Below the pieces are notes generated by a model. The model was not told where the DNA came from, searched no databases, and saw only the letters and a program-made list of their open reading frames with translations. From contig NZ_JAKQZH010000001.1 in assembly GCF_022343555.1 (NCBI RefSeq), positions 1,594,108 to 1,658,107 on the forward strand: 64,000 bases of DNA. Reading direction: 5' to 3'. Shown piece after piece: positions 32,094 to 42,685 of this stretch (within the stretch, counting starts at the first letter, position 1; every line of letters begins with the position of its first letter). This stretch comes from Marinobacter sp. C7 (GTDB lineage Bacteria; Pseudomonadota; Gammaproteobacteria; Pseudomonadales; Oleiphilaceae). The position numbers were made by a program, and so were the translations under genes.

Positions 32094-33170
32094 TCAGCCG
32101 GCCTTGCGCTTGGGCAAGACATCCTTGAGTTTGTCCCGCATTTCGCGGATGGCTTTTTCAGTGGTCGGCCAGTCGATGCAGGCATCGGTCACGGAGACAC
32201 CGTACTTCAGATCCGCGAGGTTCTCGGGAATGGATTGGTTACCCCAGTTGATGTTGCTCTCGACCATCAGGCCCTGGATCGAGGTGTTGCCCTCCAGGAT
32301 CTGGTGAGAGATGTCCTGCAGCACCAGCGGCTGGATTGCCGGGTCTTTGCTGGAGTTGGCGTGGCTGCAGTCAACCATGATGGATTTGCGCAGACCGGCT
32401 TTTTCCAGGGCCTGTTCACAAAGTGCGACGCTGACGGAGTCATAGTTGGGCTTGCCGCCCCCGCCCCGGAGGACCACGTGGCCGTAGTTGTTACCCTTGG
32501 TCCGGATAATGGCGACCTGACCATTCTGGTCAATACCGAGGAAGCTGTGAGGATGGGAAACAGACTTCATGGCGTTGACGGCCACGTCGAGGCTTCCATC
32601 GGTGCCGTTCTTGAAGCCGATCGCCATGGAGAGGCCGCTGCTCATCTCCCTGTGCGTCTGGGATTCGGTGGTGCGGGCGCCAATGGCGGACCAGGCGATA
32701 GTGTCCTGCAGGTACTGCGGTGAGATCGGATCCAGAGCTTCTGTTGCTGCCGGCAGGCCCAGTTCGTTGATATCAAGCAGCAGACGGCGGCCGATGTGCA
32801 GCCCCTGTTCGATGTCGAAAGTGTCGTTCAGGTGTGGGTCATTAATCAGACCCTTCCAGCCAACGGTGGTGCGGGGTTTCTCGAAATAGACGCGCATTAC
32901 GATCAGAAGGGTGTCGCTGACTTCGTCTGCGAGCTTTTTCAGTCGCTGGGCGTAGTCACGGGCGGCTTCCACGTCATGGATGGAGCAGGGGCCTACAACC
33001 ACAAACAAGCGGTGGTCCTTGCCGTCCATGATGTCGTAGATGGCCTGACGGCTGCTGGCAACGGTTTCGGCCGCCTTGTCTGACAGTGGCATTTCATTCT
33101 TGAGCGCTTCCGGCGTAATCAGCGTTTCGGTGCTGGCCACATTCAGATCTTCTAGTTTCTTACCCGACAT
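32094..33170 (-). CDS. 3-deoxy-7-phosphoheptulonate (DAHP) synthase, class I
   Basis: A 358-residue metal-dependent aldolase of the AroF/AroG/AroH family that condenses phosphoenolpyruvate and erythrose 4-phosphate in the first shikimate step. Family blocks: VVGPCSIHD, MRVYFEKPRTTVGWKG, GARTTESQ, GFKNGTDG and VDCSHANSSK. The amino acid that inhibits it cannot be read, so I leave the isoform letter off. The ATG at 33170 gives the usual length; an earlier ATG (33227) adds a basic stretch without support. The 245-base gap upstream holds the fabI terminator and presumably its own promoter; I found no TyrR- or TrpR-like operator. Confidence 0.95.
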   Translation of the reverse strand: MSGKKLEDLNVASTETLITPEALKNEMPLSDKAAETVASSRQAIYDIMDGKDHRLFVVVGPCSIHDVEAARDYAQRLKKLADEVSDTLLIVMRVYFEKPRTTVGWKGLINDPHLNDTFDIEQGLHIGRRLLLDINELGLPAATEALDPISPQYLQDTIAWSAIGARTTESQTHREMSSGLSMAIGFKNGTDGSLDVAVNAMKSVSHPHSFLGIDQNGQVAIIRTKGNNYGHVVLRGGGGKPNYDSVSVALCEQALEKAGLRKSIMVDCSHANSSKDPAIQPLVLQDISHQILEGNTSIQGLMVESNINWGNQSIPENLADLKYGVSVTDACIDWPTTEKAIREMRDKLKDVLPKRKAG

Positions 33171-33365
33171 TTTGTTCTGTTTCCCCGGTTCTGATCGATA
33201 TATCCCTCCGAACTGAGATCGGCTCAAAAGAGGAATACCTATTAACGGTTATGTCTCCGGGAGCCTTGTACGGCAGGCCCCGGCGAGTTGTTTATACTGC
33301 GTTATTTGAGGGTCCTTTTCAACGCTTGCGGCGTTCTGTCGGCCCCGGATTCCCCTGGGCCGGAC

Positions 33366-33397
33366 ACAAAAAAACCGGCGCCATCGGAGCCGGTTTC
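33366..33397 (-). terminator. Rho-independent terminator after fabI
   Basis: Read on the minus strand, an AAACCGGC/GCCGGTTT stem (33389-33396 with 33372-33379) with a 9-base loop runs into seven T. It starts about 19 bases beyond the fabI stop and separates fabI from the DAHP synthase gene. Confidence 0.88.
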
Positions 33398-33415
33398 TTC
33401 GGGGTTAACGCGGGA

Positions 33416-34201
33416 TCACTCCTCGAGCTCACCCATGCCGGTGATGTTGAATCCGCCATCAACGTACATGATTTCACCTGTAATACCGCTGGCCAGATCC
33501 GAACTCAGGAACGCAGCAGCGTTGCCTACTTCCTCAGTGGTCACGTTCCGGCGAAGCGGAGCACGTCTGGCGTTTTCGGCCAGCATGCGGCGGAAGCTGG
33601 CGATACCGGAAGCGGCCAGGGTCTTGATAGGACCGGCGGAAATGCCGTTTACACGGATGCCTTCCTTGCCGAGGCTTGCGGCCATGTAGCGGACGTTGGC
33701 TTCCAGGGAGGCCTTGGCCAGACCCATCACGTTGTAATTCTGGAGTACGCGTTCTGCGCCGAGATAGCTCAGGGTAAGCAGCGAGCTGCCCTCGTGCATC
33801 ATCTTGCGCGCACCCTTGGCAAGGGCGACAAAGCTGTAGGAGCTGATGTCGTGGGCAATCTTGAAGCCTTCACGGGTGGTCACGTCGACATAGTTGCCGT
33901 TCAGCTCGTGGGCCGGGGCATAACCGACAGCGTGAATGATAATGTCGATGTTGTCCCAATGCTTGTTCAGCTCGGTGAAGACGTTTTCGATTTCTTCGTC
34001 ACTGGCGACGTCGCAGGGGAAGGTCAGCTTGCTGCCCCACTGGTCCGCGAATTTTTCCACGCGGGACTGGAGCTTTTCGTTCTGGTAGGTGAAGGCCAGT
34101 TCGGCGCCTTCACGGGCAAAGGCTTCAGCGATGCCGTAAGCGATAGAGTGTTTGCTGGCTACGCCAACGATCAGTGCTTTCTTGCCACTGAGCATTCCCA
34201 T
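33416..34201 (-). CDS. fabI: Enoyl-[acyl-carrier-protein] reductase [NADH] FabI
   Basis: A 261-residue short-chain dehydrogenase that reduces enoyl-ACP in fatty-acid elongation. The start [20 protein letters not shown] is the family norm, and catalytic residues are at the E. coli positions Tyr146, Tyr156 and Lys163. Gly93, the residue altered in known triclosan-resistant E. coli FabI, is glycine here, so the enzyme looks of the sensitive type (inference). The ATG at 34201 follows AGGGAG. It ends the mltD-yejABEF-fabI run, with a 65-base gap after yejF. Confidence 0.96.
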   Translation of the reverse strand: MGMLSGKKALIVGVASKHSIAYGIAEAFAREGAELAFTYQNEKLQSRVEKFADQWGSKLTFPCDVASDEEIENVFTELNKHWDNIDIIIHAVGYAPAHELNGNYVDVTTREGFKIAHDISSYSFVALAKGARKMMHEGSSLLTLSYLGAERVLQNYNVMGLAKASLEANVRYMAASLGKEGIRVNGISAGPIKTLAASGIASFRRMLAENARRAPLRRNVTTEEVGNAAAFLSSDLASGITGEIMYVDGGFNITGMGELEE

Positions 34202-34266
34202 GGGTGTGTCTCCCTGTGTTCCTGATTTTCGAGCATTATCCCTGACCGTTGTGCCGGGAGTAACGC

Positions 34267-35883
34267 TCAATTGGTCGTAGTGGTGGGTTCATTGGTTGTC
34301 TGGTAGAACAGCGCTGCATTGAGCAGTTCCTGTGTATACCGCTGCTTCGGCGACCGGAATATGTCAGCCGCGTCGCCATACTCCACAATCTTTCCATGCT
34401 GGAGTACCAGCAGCTTGTGGCTCAGGGCGCGAACTACCGCCAGATCGTGACTGATGAAGATATAGCTTAGACCATAACGGGACTGGATATCGCGCAACAG
34501 CTGGATAACCTGCTTTTGAACCGTGCGGTCCAGCGCTGACGTGGGCTCATCAAGAATGATCAGGTCCGGTTGCAGCACCAGGGCCCGGGCAATGGCAATC
34601 CGCTGGCGTTGGCCGCCCGAGAATTCATGGGGATAACGGTGTCTCGCTTCCGGGTCGAGCCCGACGTCCCTGAGGGCGCGGATCACTTGTTGCTCATGGC
34701 TGTCCTTGCCCTCGGGATCGTGAATTTCCAGGCCTTCGCCCACGATCTCTGCAATGGACATGCGTGGGCTGAGACTGCCAAATGGGTCCTGGAAGACAAT
34801 CTGGATCCGTTTCCGATAGGGCCGGAAGTCCTTCTGAGTGAGGTCGGACAGTTCGTTGCCACCGAGGGTGAACCGGCCTGTGCTCGCCGTAAGCTTGAGC
34901 AGGGCATGACCAATAGTGGTTTTGCCGCTACCACTTTCACCAACGATACCCAGGGTCTGCCCCTTGGGCAGCTCGAAGCTGGCCTCCTGCACGGCATGGA
35001 AATACTCCCGGACCTTGCCGAATAGGGACTTCTTGACGGGAAAGCGAACATCCAGATTATTGACGCTGAGCAGGATCTCATTCTCGCCCTGTGCCGGCAG
35101 GGGCGCTTCCGGCGGTTCGGCGTCCAGAAGCTTTCGTGTATAGCTGTGTTCCGGCTGGTCAAACAACCGGTGGGTTTCGGCATGTTCCACCAGGCGACCC
35201 TGTTCCATCACCACCACCCGGTCCGCGTATCGCCGGACAATGCTCAGATCATGGGTAATCAGCAGGATGGCCATACCGAGCCTTTTCTGGAGGCTCTTGA
35301 GCAGCTCCAGAACCTGTTTCTGCACTGTGACATCCAGGGCGGTGGTAGGCTCGTCGGCAATCAACAGATCCGGCTCGTTGGCCAGTGCCATGGCAATCAT
35401 TACCCGTTGTTTCTGGCCGCCGGAGAGCTGATGGGGGTAGCTCTTGAGCCGGGATTCGGGATCCTTGATACCGACCAGTTCCAATAATTCGATGGTCCGT
35501 TTCCGTGCCTGCGTTTCCCGCATTCCCTTGTGCAGTGCCAGGGTCTCGCCGATCTGTTTTTCCACCGTGTGGAGTGGATTGAGAGAGGTCATCGGCTCCT
35601 GGAAAATCATGCTGATTTCCCGCCCCCGGATCTGTCGCAGCCGTTTCTCACTGGCACGGAGCAGGTTTTCACCCCGGAAATGGATCTCGCCGGAGGGATA
35701 ACTGGCGTGTCTGGAATCGAGCAGGCGCAGTACCGAGAGTGCGGAAACCGATTTACCCGATCCGCTTTCGCCTACCAGGGCAACAGTCTCGCCCTTACGC
35801 ACCGAAAAGGACAGGGATTCCACCACCGGCGGCGCCTGGTCAAAGGAGATGGAAAGGTTGGAAATCTGCAGCAGGTCGCTCAT
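34267..35883 (-). CDS. yejF: Peptide ABC transporter ATP-binding protein YejF (two ATPase domains)
   Basis: A 538-residue fusion of two OppD/OppF-type ATPases. Each half carries a Walker A (GESGSGKS), an ABC signature (LSGGQKQR in the first, FSGGQRQR in the second) and a Walker B ([18 protein letters not shown]). Such proteins energise the YejABEF importer for oligopeptides, including microcin C in E. coli and peptidyl antibiotics in Pseudomonas. The ATG at 35883 is separated by one base from the yejE stop. The C-terminus is a Thr/Asn-rich tail. Confidence 0.95.
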   Translation of the reverse strand: MSDLLQISNLSISFDQAPPVVESLSFSVRKGETVALVGESGSGKSVSALSVLRLLDSRHASYPSGEIHFRGENLLRASEKRLRQIRGREISMIFQEPMTSLNPLHTVEKQIGETLALHKGMRETQARKRTIELLELVGIKDPESRLKSYPHQLSGGQKQRVMIAMALANEPDLLIADEPTTALDVTVQKQVLELLKSLQKRLGMAILLITHDLSIVRRYADRVVVMEQGRLVEHAETHRLFDQPEHSYTRKLLDAEPPEAPLPAQGENEILLSVNNLDVRFPVKKSLFGKVREYFHAVQEASFELPKGQTLGIVGESGSGKTTIGHALLKLTASTGRFTLGGNELSDLTQKDFRPYRKRIQIVFQDPFGSLSPRMSIAEIVGEGLEIHDPEGKDSHEQQVIRALRDVGLDPEARHRYPHEFSGGQRQRIAIARALVLQPDLIILDEPTSALDRTVQKQVIQLLRDIQSRYGLSYIFISHDLAVVRALSHKLLVLQHGKIVEYGDAADIFRSPKQRYTQELLNAALFYQTTNEPTTTTN

Positions 35884-35884
35884 A

Positions 35885-36907
35885 TCAACTCTTTCTGGGG
35901 TCAAAGGCGTCGCGGACCGCTTCACCCACAAACACCAGCAGGGTGAGCATCACCGAAAGGGAAACGAAAGCGGAGATACCAAGCCAGGGAGCGTGGAGGT
36001 TTGCCTTGCCCTGGGCAATGAGTTCGCCGAGCGAAGGGGAGCCGGATGGCAAGCCGAAACCGAGGAAATCCAGTGAGGTCAGGCCGGTGATCGCGCCAGT
36101 TAAAATGAAGGGCAGGAATGTAAGCGTGGCGACCATCGCATTGGGCAGGATATGCCGGAACATGATCTTGCGGTTTTCCAGGCCAAGGGCCCGGGCAGCC
36201 CGGACATATTCAAAGTTCCTGGCCCTCAGGAATTCCGCCCGCACCACGTCCACCAGTCCCATCCAGCTGAACAGGAGCATGATGCCCAACAACCACCAGA
36301 AGTTGGGCTGGACGATACTGGAGAGAATGATCAGCAGGTACAGCACAGGCAACCCGGACCAGACTTCGATAAAACGCTGCCCCAACAAGTCGACCTTGCC
36401 GCCGTAATAGCCCTGGATGGCGCCGACCACCACGCCGACGACGCAGCTGGCCAGGGTCAGGGTCAGGCCGAACAGCACCGAAATCCGGAAGCCGTAAATG
36501 ACCCGTGCGGCCACATCCCGCCCCTGATCGTCGGTGCCAAGCCAGTTCTCGGCGCTAGGGGGCGCGGGAGAGGGGATTTCCAGATCGTAGTTGATGGTGT
36601 CGTAGCTGAACCGGATCGGAGGCCAGACCATCCAGCCGTTGCCGCGGATTTCGCCTGCGATAAAGGGGTCCCGGTAATCGGCCTCGGTGGGCAGGAAGCC
36701 CCCGAACGTCTCTTCAGGTACCGACTCCACCACCGGAAAATAGAACTCGCCGTTGTAGGAAACGAGGAGGGGCTTGTCGTTGGCGATGAATTCCGCAAGC
36801 AGGGACAGACCGAAAAGCACAAGGAATAGCCACAGTGACCAGTAGCCGCGCCGGTTATTGCGAAAGTTACGCAGTCGCCGTTGCTGGATCGGAGTCAGGG
36901 TTTTCAT
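35885..36907 (-). CDS. yejE: Peptide ABC transporter permease YejE
   Basis: A 340-residue permease of the OppC/DppC class: an N-terminal helix (about 20-42), a periplasmic loop of about 90 residues, then the five-helix transport domain with the EAA-type coupling segment (RAARALGLENRKIMFRHILP). The periplasmic loop with a long acidic/aromatic stretch is typical of YejE. It begins 2 bases after yejB ends and is separated from yejF by one base. Confidence 0.95.
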   Translation of the reverse strand: MKTLTPIQQRRLRNFRNNRRGYWSLWLFLVLFGLSLLAEFIANDKPLLVSYNGEFYFPVVESVPEETFGGFLPTEADYRDPFIAGEIRGNGWMVWPPIRFSYDTINYDLEIPSPAPPSAENWLGTDDQGRDVAARVIYGFRISVLFGLTLTLASCVVGVVVGAIQGYYGGKVDLLGQRFIEVWSGLPVLYLLIILSSIVQPNFWWLLGIMLLFSWMGLVDVVRAEFLRARNFEYVRAARALGLENRKIMFRHILPNAMVATLTFLPFILTGAITGLTSLDFLGFGLPSGSPSLGELIAQGKANLHAPWLGISAFVSLSVMLTLLVFVGEAVRDAFDPRKS

Positions 36908-36909
36908 GC

Positions 36910-37995
36910 TCAGGCCCCCTCCCGACTCTCAAAGTCGATCCGGGGATCAACGAGCACGTAGGTGATATCGCTGATCAGCTTCAGTATCAGTCCCATCAGC
37001 GTAAAGATGTAGAGGGTCCCGAAGATCACCGGATAGTCCCGATTGAGCGCGGCCTCGAAGCCCAGCAGACCCAGGCCATCAAGGGAGAAGATGACCTCGA
37101 TCAGCAATGACCCGGTAAAGAACAGGGCCACAAGGACGCCGGGGAGGCTGGCAATCACGATCAACATGGCGTTACGGAACACGTGGCCGTATAGCACCTG
37201 TTTTTCATCCAGCCCCTTCGCCCGGGCCGTGACCACGTACTGCTTGCTGATTTCGTCCAGGAACGAGTTCTTGGTGAGCAGGGTCAGGGTGGCGAAGCCG
37301 CCAATCACATTGGCCGTCACCGGCAGAGCCAGGTGCCAGAAGTAGTCGCCGATCTTCTCGTACCAGGCAAGTTCACCGAAATTGGAGGAGGTGAGCCCGC
37401 GCAGCGGGAACCAGTCGAAATAGCTGCCGCCGGCGAACAGCACGATCAACAGGATGGCGAACAGGAAGCCCGGGATGGCATAACCGATGACGATGGCGGA
37501 GCTGCTCCACACATCGAAGCGTGAGCCATCGGTGACGGCTTTGCGGATACCCAGAGGGATAGAAATGAAATAGATGATCAGGGTGGACCAGAGACCGAGG
37601 GAAATCGACACCGGCATCTTGTCGAGGATCAGCTCGATCACGCTGCGTTCCCGGAAAAAGGAGTCACCGAAATCGAAAGTGGCATAGTCTCCGAGCATCT
37701 TGAAGAATCGCTCATGGGCTGGCTTGTCAAAGCCATACATGACTTCGATCTCTTTGAGCAGCTCCTCCGGTATGCCCCGGGAACTGCGGCTGTCGCCGGA
37801 GCCGGAAGCCACTTCGCCTCCGGTATCACCCCCGGCGGCACGGGCCAGGGCGCTGCTGCCGTGGCCCTCCATTTCTGCGATGAGCTGCTCAACCGGCCCG
37901 CCCGGCGCGGCCTGCACAATGACAAAATTGAGCAGCATGATCCCGATCAGCGTCGGAATAATCAGCGCCAGGCGTCTGAGGATGTAAATGCCCAT
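36910..37995 (-). CDS. yejB: Peptide ABC transporter permease YejB
   Basis: A 361-residue permease of the OppB/DppB class, starting [37 protein letters not shown], whose proline-glycine turn after the first helix is a family mark. The following periplasmic loop contains a Gly/Ser-rich stretch of about 30 residues (around 45-75), as other YejB proteins have at this point. The coupling helix [20 protein letters not shown] is visible near 240. Pairs with YejE to form the channel. Confidence 0.95.
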   Translation of the reverse strand: MGIYILRRLALIIPTLIGIMLLNFVIVQAAPGGPVEQLIAEMEGHGSSALARAAGGDTGGEVASGSGDSRSSRGIPEELLKEIEVMYGFDKPAHERFFKMLGDYATFDFGDSFFRERSVIELILDKMPVSISLGLWSTLIIYFISIPLGIRKAVTDGSRFDVWSSSAIVIGYAIPGFLFAILLIVLFAGGSYFDWFPLRGLTSSNFGELAWYEKIGDYFWHLALPVTANVIGGFATLTLLTKNSFLDEISKQYVVTARAKGLDEKQVLYGHVFRNAMLIVIASLPGVLVALFFTGSLLIEVIFSLDGLGLLGFEAALNRDYPVIFGTLYIFTLMGLILKLISDITYVLVDPRIDFESREGA

Positions 37996-38041
37996 CTAGC
38001 GGAGGATTCCTTCCGTTACTGCTGGGGTTATGGAAGCTGGC

Positions 38042-39865
38042 TCAGGGTTTGACCCACCAGTTGTTCAGGTCGATGCCGTTCTTCGGTGTGACCTCAGGGC
38101 GTTCCAGCTGGTTCCAGTATGCCACCCGATCCTTGCGGAGGTGCCAGTGTGGAATCACGTAATGGCCGTGGAGCAGTACGCGATCCAGTGCTCGCACCCG
38201 CTGCACCAGTTCTTCCCGGTTCGGTGCCTGGATTACCATGCTGACCAGATCATCAACCACGGGGTCCTGAACACCCATGTAGTTGCGGGAACCGGTCACG
38301 TTCGCGGTGGAGGAGTGCCAGTATTCCCGCTGTTCATTACCGGGCGAATCAGATTGCGGCAGAACCTGGGTGATCATGTCGTAGTCGAATTCACGCACCC
38401 GCTGGATGTACTGGTTGCTGTCGACCAGTCGCACGGTTACATCAATACCCAGCTTGGCCAGATTATTCTTGAATGGCAGCACGATGCGCTCGAAGCTCTT
38501 CTGGAACAGGAGGATCTCGAAGGCCAGTGGTCTCCCGGTTTCGGTGTGCACCATCTTGCCTTCCTTGATTGCGTAACCGGCTGAGCGCAACAGCTGCAGC
38601 GCAGTCCGGAGGTTTTCACGCAAGCCCTGCTGGCCATCGGTGGTGGGGGGATGGTATTCCTCGGTGAACACGTCCTCGCTCAAGCGGTCCCGATACTGCT
38701 CAAGGATCTCGAGTTCACGCCCCTCAGGCAGGCCGCTTGATGCCAGCTCGCTGTTTTCGAAATAGCTGTCGGTGCGGGTGTACTGGCCGAAGAACAGATT
38801 CTTGTTTGCCCATTCGAAGTCGAAGCCATAGGCGAGGGCTTCGCGGACCCTCGGGTCGCTGAAGATGGCCTTGCGGGTGTTGAAAACAAAACCCTGCATC
38901 CCGGACGGCCGATGGTGCTCGATCGCTTCCTTAATGACGGATCCGTCCCTGAACATCGGGCCGGTGTATGCGGTTGCCCAATTCTTGGCAGACGATTCCA
39001 GTCGGAAATCAAAGTTGCCCGCCTTGAAACCCTCGAGCGCAACCGTGTCGTCCGTGTAGTAATCATAGCGGACGCGATCGAAGTTGAAGCGCCCCTTGCG
39101 AACCCCCAGGTCTTTGCCCCAGTAATCCTTGATGCGTTCGTAAGTAATGGAGCGGCCGGCCTCGAAACTGCCGATCCGGTACGGACCACTGCCGACTGGC
39201 GGGGTGAGGCCATTTTTCCCGAACTCACGTTCCGCCCAGTAATGGGCGGGTAGAATCGGCATCTGGCCAATGATAAGCGGGAGCTCGTGGTTGGTGGTTT
39301 CGTCGAAGTTGAAGCGAATCCGCCTCGGGTTCTCGATGACCACTTCCTGCACATCGGCGTAATAATTGCGGTAGAACGGGTGCCCTTTGGTGGTGAGGAT
39401 CTCGAAGGAAAATTTGACGTCCTCCGCCGTAATGGGCTCGCCGTCACTGAAACGCGCTTCTTCTCGCAGGTTGTATACGACGTAGCTCCGGTCCTCTGGC
39501 GTCTCGAGGGATTCGGCAATCAGTCCGTAAGCGGAGAAGGGCTCGTCATCGGATGATTCAAGCAGAGTGTCATAGAGGTACGTGCTGATTCCGGCTGCCG
39601 CAACTCCCCGGATGTCGAACGGGTTGAAGGAGTCGAAGCCGTTGGCCACTACGGCCATTTTCAGGGTGCCGCCCTTGGGGGCATCCGGATTTACGTAGTC
39701 GAAACTGGAAAACCCCTCCGGGTAATCAGGGGCGCCATGCATGGCAATCCCGTGTTGTGGCTGCAGGCTTTGAGCTTCATCGGCGGCCGCGGTTACCGGG
39801 GCCGCCAACAGACTTAACGATGCGAGGAGGAGGGTGAGGTTCGAGGCTTTCCGTGTTCTTGTCAT
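38042..39865 (-). CDS. yejA: Peptide ABC transporter substrate-binding protein YejA
   Basis: A 607-residue periplasmic binding protein of the SBP_bac_5 (OppA/DppA) family, with a Sec signal peptide (about 1-27, ending VTAAADE). The opening HGIAMHGAPDYPEGFSSFDY and the NPDAPKGGTLK segment are characteristic of YejA. It captures peptides for YejB-YejE-YejF. It starts 7 bases after the mltD stop, so it is in one transcript with the lytic transglycosylase. Confidence 0.95.
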   Translation of the reverse strand: MTRTRKASNLTLLLASLSLLAAPVTAAADEAQSLQPQHGIAMHGAPDYPEGFSSFDYVNPDAPKGGTLKMAVVANGFDSFNPFDIRGVAAAGISTYLYDTLLESSDDEPFSAYGLIAESLETPEDRSYVVYNLREEARFSDGEPITAEDVKFSFEILTTKGHPFYRNYYADVQEVVIENPRRIRFNFDETTNHELPLIIGQMPILPAHYWAEREFGKNGLTPPVGSGPYRIGSFEAGRSITYERIKDYWGKDLGVRKGRFNFDRVRYDYYTDDTVALEGFKAGNFDFRLESSAKNWATAYTGPMFRDGSVIKEAIEHHRPSGMQGFVFNTRKAIFSDPRVREALAYGFDFEWANKNLFFGQYTRTDSYFENSELASSGLPEGRELEILEQYRDRLSEDVFTEEYHPPTTDGQQGLRENLRTALQLLRSAGYAIKEGKMVHTETGRPLAFEILLFQKSFERIVLPFKNNLAKLGIDVTVRLVDSNQYIQRVREFDYDMITQVLPQSDSPGNEQREYWHSSTANVTGSRNYMGVQDPVVDDLVSMVIQAPNREELVQRVRALDRVLLHGHYVIPHWHLRKDRVAYWNQLERPEVTPKNGIDLNNWWVKP

Positions 39866-39872
39866 AGTTCGC

Positions 39873-41570
39873 TTACGGACTGTTACGAATGTCCACGTAG
39901 AGTACCAGACTTTGCCCGGGTTGGAGATAACGTGATTTATTCAGATCGTTCCAGCTTGCGATGTCATTCACGTTCACGGAAAAACGGTTGGCAATGGCGT
40001 AGAGAGAGTCGCCTTTACGCACCCGGTAACCGACCTTGCGGACCATTGCCTTGCCCCGTGCACTGTTGGACGCGACGACCGTCGGCTGGCTGGTCTTGGA
40101 CCAGATCACCAGCTCCTTGCCCGGGATAAGCGGGTCGCCGGGGGCCATACCATTCCAGGCCGCCACTTCACGCACGGATACCCGATGTTCGCGGGCGATA
40201 TCCCAGAAGGTGTCACCGCGGCGTACGGTGTAGCGCACCTTGTTACCGTCACGCTTACGTTCCTGCTTGCGCTCAAGCCTCTGGGCGGCGCTGAGCGCAT
40301 ACGCGTCCGACCCTCGGGATGCGGAAGGTATCAGCAGTCGCTGGCCGATCCGGATCAGGTCCGAGTTGAGTTTGTTCACCTGCTGGATGACTGAAGGTGT
40401 GGTGTTGAACTTCCGGGCAATGGTGATCAGGCTGTCGCCGGACCGCACGCTGTAGTTCTGCCAGGACACGCGCTGATCGACCGGGAAGTTCGCCAATGCC
40501 GTGCGGAAGCCCTCGGCCTTCTCAACCGGCACCAGCAGACGATGAGGACCGTCAGGATTGGTGGCCCAGCGGTTATAGGATGGGTTCAGCAGGTAGATCT
40601 CGTCGATATCGACCCCTGCCAGCTCGGCGGCCTGTGCGAGGTCCAGCTGGGATCCGGTCTCCACCACTTCAAAGTAGGGTGTGTCCTTCATTGGTGGCAG
40701 TGTGATGCCGTAGGCCTCCGGCTTGTCAAAAATCTTGGCCAGGGCAATCAGTTTGGGAACATAGTGGCGGGTTTCACGGGGCAGCTGCAGGGACCAGAAA
40801 TCCGTTGCCCGATTGGCCTTTCGGTTGCGCCGCATGGCGCTGGAGACGGTGCCTCCGCCACTGTTATAGGCGGCCAATGCCAGGGTGTAATCGCCGTCGA
40901 ACCGTTCGGTAAGGCGTTCGAGGTAGCGCAGTGCTGCGTCGGTTGCAGCGATGATGTCGCGTCGGTCGTCATGCCACCAGCTCTGGGTCAGACCGAAATA
41001 CTTGCCTGTTGATGGAATGAACTGCCATATCCCGGCTGCGCGGCCATGGGAGTAGGCGAATGGGTCAAAGGCGCTTTCCACGACGGGCAGCAATGCGAAT
41101 TCGGCTGGCAGACCGCGTTTTTCGGTTTCGTTGAGAATGTAATGGAGATACCGGCTGCCGCGGTCAACGACCCGGTTAATGTATTTAGGGTGACTCGCGT
41201 ACCAGTTCAGTTGATCCCGGACCCGCTCATTGTCGACGTCGTGATTCAGGGCAAAGCCCTGGCGCAGGCGATTCCAGAGGTCCCTTTCCTTCTCGGCATC
41301 GTCGTCGGCCTGCTGTTTGGGGTTGTCGAGTCTCTCCCGGGCGTCCCGTGCGGTCGCTTGAAGTTCCGGTGCTATGGCTTCATCCAGAGGGTCGTCTGAT
41401 GCGGCGTCGGAGGCCTTGCCCGATTCAACGGCATTTTTCAGGTCTTCGTCACCGGTCGCCACGGTCACCTTTTGGGACTCCAGCGGATCGGCGGTAGGGG
41501 TGGAAAAGGTGGAACAGCCAGTACTCAGGGCACTGGCCAACAGCAAAAGGGAGAATCGGTTGACCGACAT
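39873..41570 (-). CDS. mltD: Membrane-bound lytic murein transglycosylase MltD with three LysM domains
   Basis: A 565-residue predicted lipoprotein (signal peptide with lipobox-like STGC, Cys19). The SLT catalytic domain (about 145-270) has the catalytic glutamate Glu165 in LPVVESAFDP and the AAGIWQFIPSTGKYFGL signature. Three LysM glycan-binding modules follow at about 373-417, 445-490 and 518-562. MltD cleaves peptidoglycan strands to 1,6-anhydromuropeptides. It leads the mltD-yejABEF-fabI run, so a wall-degrading enzyme is coexpressed with a peptide importer. A 30-bp palindrome lies upstream (41749). Confidence 0.95.
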   Translation of the reverse strand: MSVNRFSLLLLASALSTGCSTFSTPTADPLESQKVTVATGDEDLKNAVESGKASDAASDDPLDEAIAPELQATARDARERLDNPKQQADDDAEKERDLWNRLRQGFALNHDVDNERVRDQLNWYASHPKYINRVVDRGSRYLHYILNETEKRGLPAEFALLPVVESAFDPFAYSHGRAAGIWQFIPSTGKYFGLTQSWWHDDRRDIIAATDAALRYLERLTERFDGDYTLALAAYNSGGGTVSSAMRRNRKANRATDFWSLQLPRETRHYVPKLIALAKIFDKPEAYGITLPPMKDTPYFEVVETGSQLDLAQAAELAGVDIDEIYLLNPSYNRWATNPDGPHRLLVPVEKAEGFRTALANFPVDQRVSWQNYSVRSGDSLITIARKFNTTPSVIQQVNKLNSDLIRIGQRLLIPSASRGSDAYALSAAQRLERKQERKRDGNKVRYTVRRGDTFWDIAREHRVSVREVAAWNGMAPGDPLIPGKELVIWSKTSQPTVVASNSARGKAMVRKVGYRVRKGDSLYAIANRFSVNVNDIASWNDLNKSRYLQPGQSLVLYVDIRNSP

Positions 41571-41748
41571 AAGCGTTTCCGGATCAGGGCCTTGGCCAGA
41601 TAATAGCGTGGAAAATCCGGCCTGATGAATGGGTTACGGTCACAAAACTGAAACTGATTCTATGAGAGCGCTTTTCCAGGGGTCAAGAAACGGCTCGTTA
41701 CGATGACGACAGGGAATGTTAAAACCACCCCTGTGCGCGGTTGAAAAT

Positions 41749-41778
41749 GGGGTCAGAAGAAGGCCTTCTTCTGACCCC
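41749..41778. repeat. 30-bp perfect palindrome, copy 1
   Basis: The half-site GGGGTCAGAAGAAGG is followed directly by its exact reverse complement. It sits 18 bases beyond the gloB stop and about 180 bases ahead of mltD. A second copy at 49901 differs only at a compensated inner base pair. It can fold as a bidirectional terminator-like hairpin and belongs to a dispersed palindromic family. The rest of the gloB-mltD gap (41571-41796) holds no gene that I can see. Confidence 0.9.
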
Positions 41779-41796
41779 GGCTTCAATCCGTCCGGC

Positions 41797-42591
41797 TCAG
41801 AAATTGTCCTTGCCATGGCGGATCGCGGCGAAGATGGCATTCTCGGAGTCCGCCGGCAGGCCATTCTGTGCACAATAATTCCGCGCAGCGTCCACCACGA
41901 CGGGGTCGTCCCAGCGAAGGAAAGGGTTCAGGCGCTTTTCATCCCCCAGAACCGATGGCACGGTGGGCTCGCCTGCGTCCCGGGCCTGTTGGCACTCCTT
42001 CTCGAATGCCTCGAGGCCCTGATCCCGCGGCAGCCAGCTTCGGGCAAATCTGAGGTTTGCCAGGGTATATTCGTGGGCGCAGTAGACGGCGGTCTTTTCC
42101 GGCAGATTGCGCAGAGTCTGCAGGGATTGCCGCATCTGTTCGGGGGTGCCCTCGAACAGACGCCCGCAGCCGCAGACGAAGAGGGTGTCACCACAGAAAA
42201 GTACCGGGCGCCCGTTGACCTCAACGTCCGTAAAATAGGCGATATGGTCCAGTGTGTGGCCCGGAACCCCGAGGACCTGGAAGGTAATTGACTCCCAGAC
42301 AACCTCGTCACCCGGATGGACGAGGTTGGTGGAGCCCCTGAACGGCGATTCGGCGGGGCCGGTTACCCGGCAATCCGGATAAGCCTTGACCAAATCCTTG
42401 ATGCCGCCGACGTGATCCGGGTGATGGTGGGTGACCAGGATGGTGTCCAGTGTCAGTCCCTGCGTGGATAGATGCTCCTCCACGGGGGCTGCCTGCCCAG
42501 GGTCAACAATCAGCGCTTTGCCGGTATCGGAGTCGGCCAGGCACCAGATGTAATTGTCACTGAAAGCAGGAATTGCGGAAATGGTCAGCAT
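41797..42591 (-). CDS. gloB: Hydroxyacylglutathione hydrolase (glyoxalase II)
   Basis: A 264-residue metallo-beta-lactamase-fold hydrolase that releases D-lactate and glutathione from S-lactoylglutathione, completing methylglyoxal detoxification. The metal-binding motif THHHPDH supplies His55, His57, Asp59 and His60; further ligands lie in GHTLDH, CGDTLF and CAHEYT. The ATG at 42591 ([16 protein letters not shown]) matches the family start; an ATG four codons earlier is less likely. Divergent from the methyltransferase gene at 42686, as in Pseudomonas. Confidence 0.95.
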   Translation of the reverse strand: MLTISAIPAFSDNYIWCLADSDTGKALIVDPGQAAPVEEHLSTQGLTLDTILVTHHHPDHVGGIKDLVKAYPDCRVTGPAESPFRGSTNLVHPGDEVVWESITFQVLGVPGHTLDHIAYFTDVEVNGRPVLFCGDTLFVCGCGRLFEGTPEQMRQSLQTLRNLPEKTAVYCAHEYTLANLRFARSWLPRDQGLEAFEKECQQARDAGEPTVPSVLGDEKRLNPFLRWDDPVVVDAARNYCAQNGLPADSENAIFAAIRHGKDNF

Positions 42592-42685
42592 ACGGCCCCA
42601 CATGTGTTCGTAGAATGTGACTGTTATGATAGAGCAATAAATCTATGGCCCCAACCTGGAGGCTGACAAGGCGGGAGGCAGGGTA

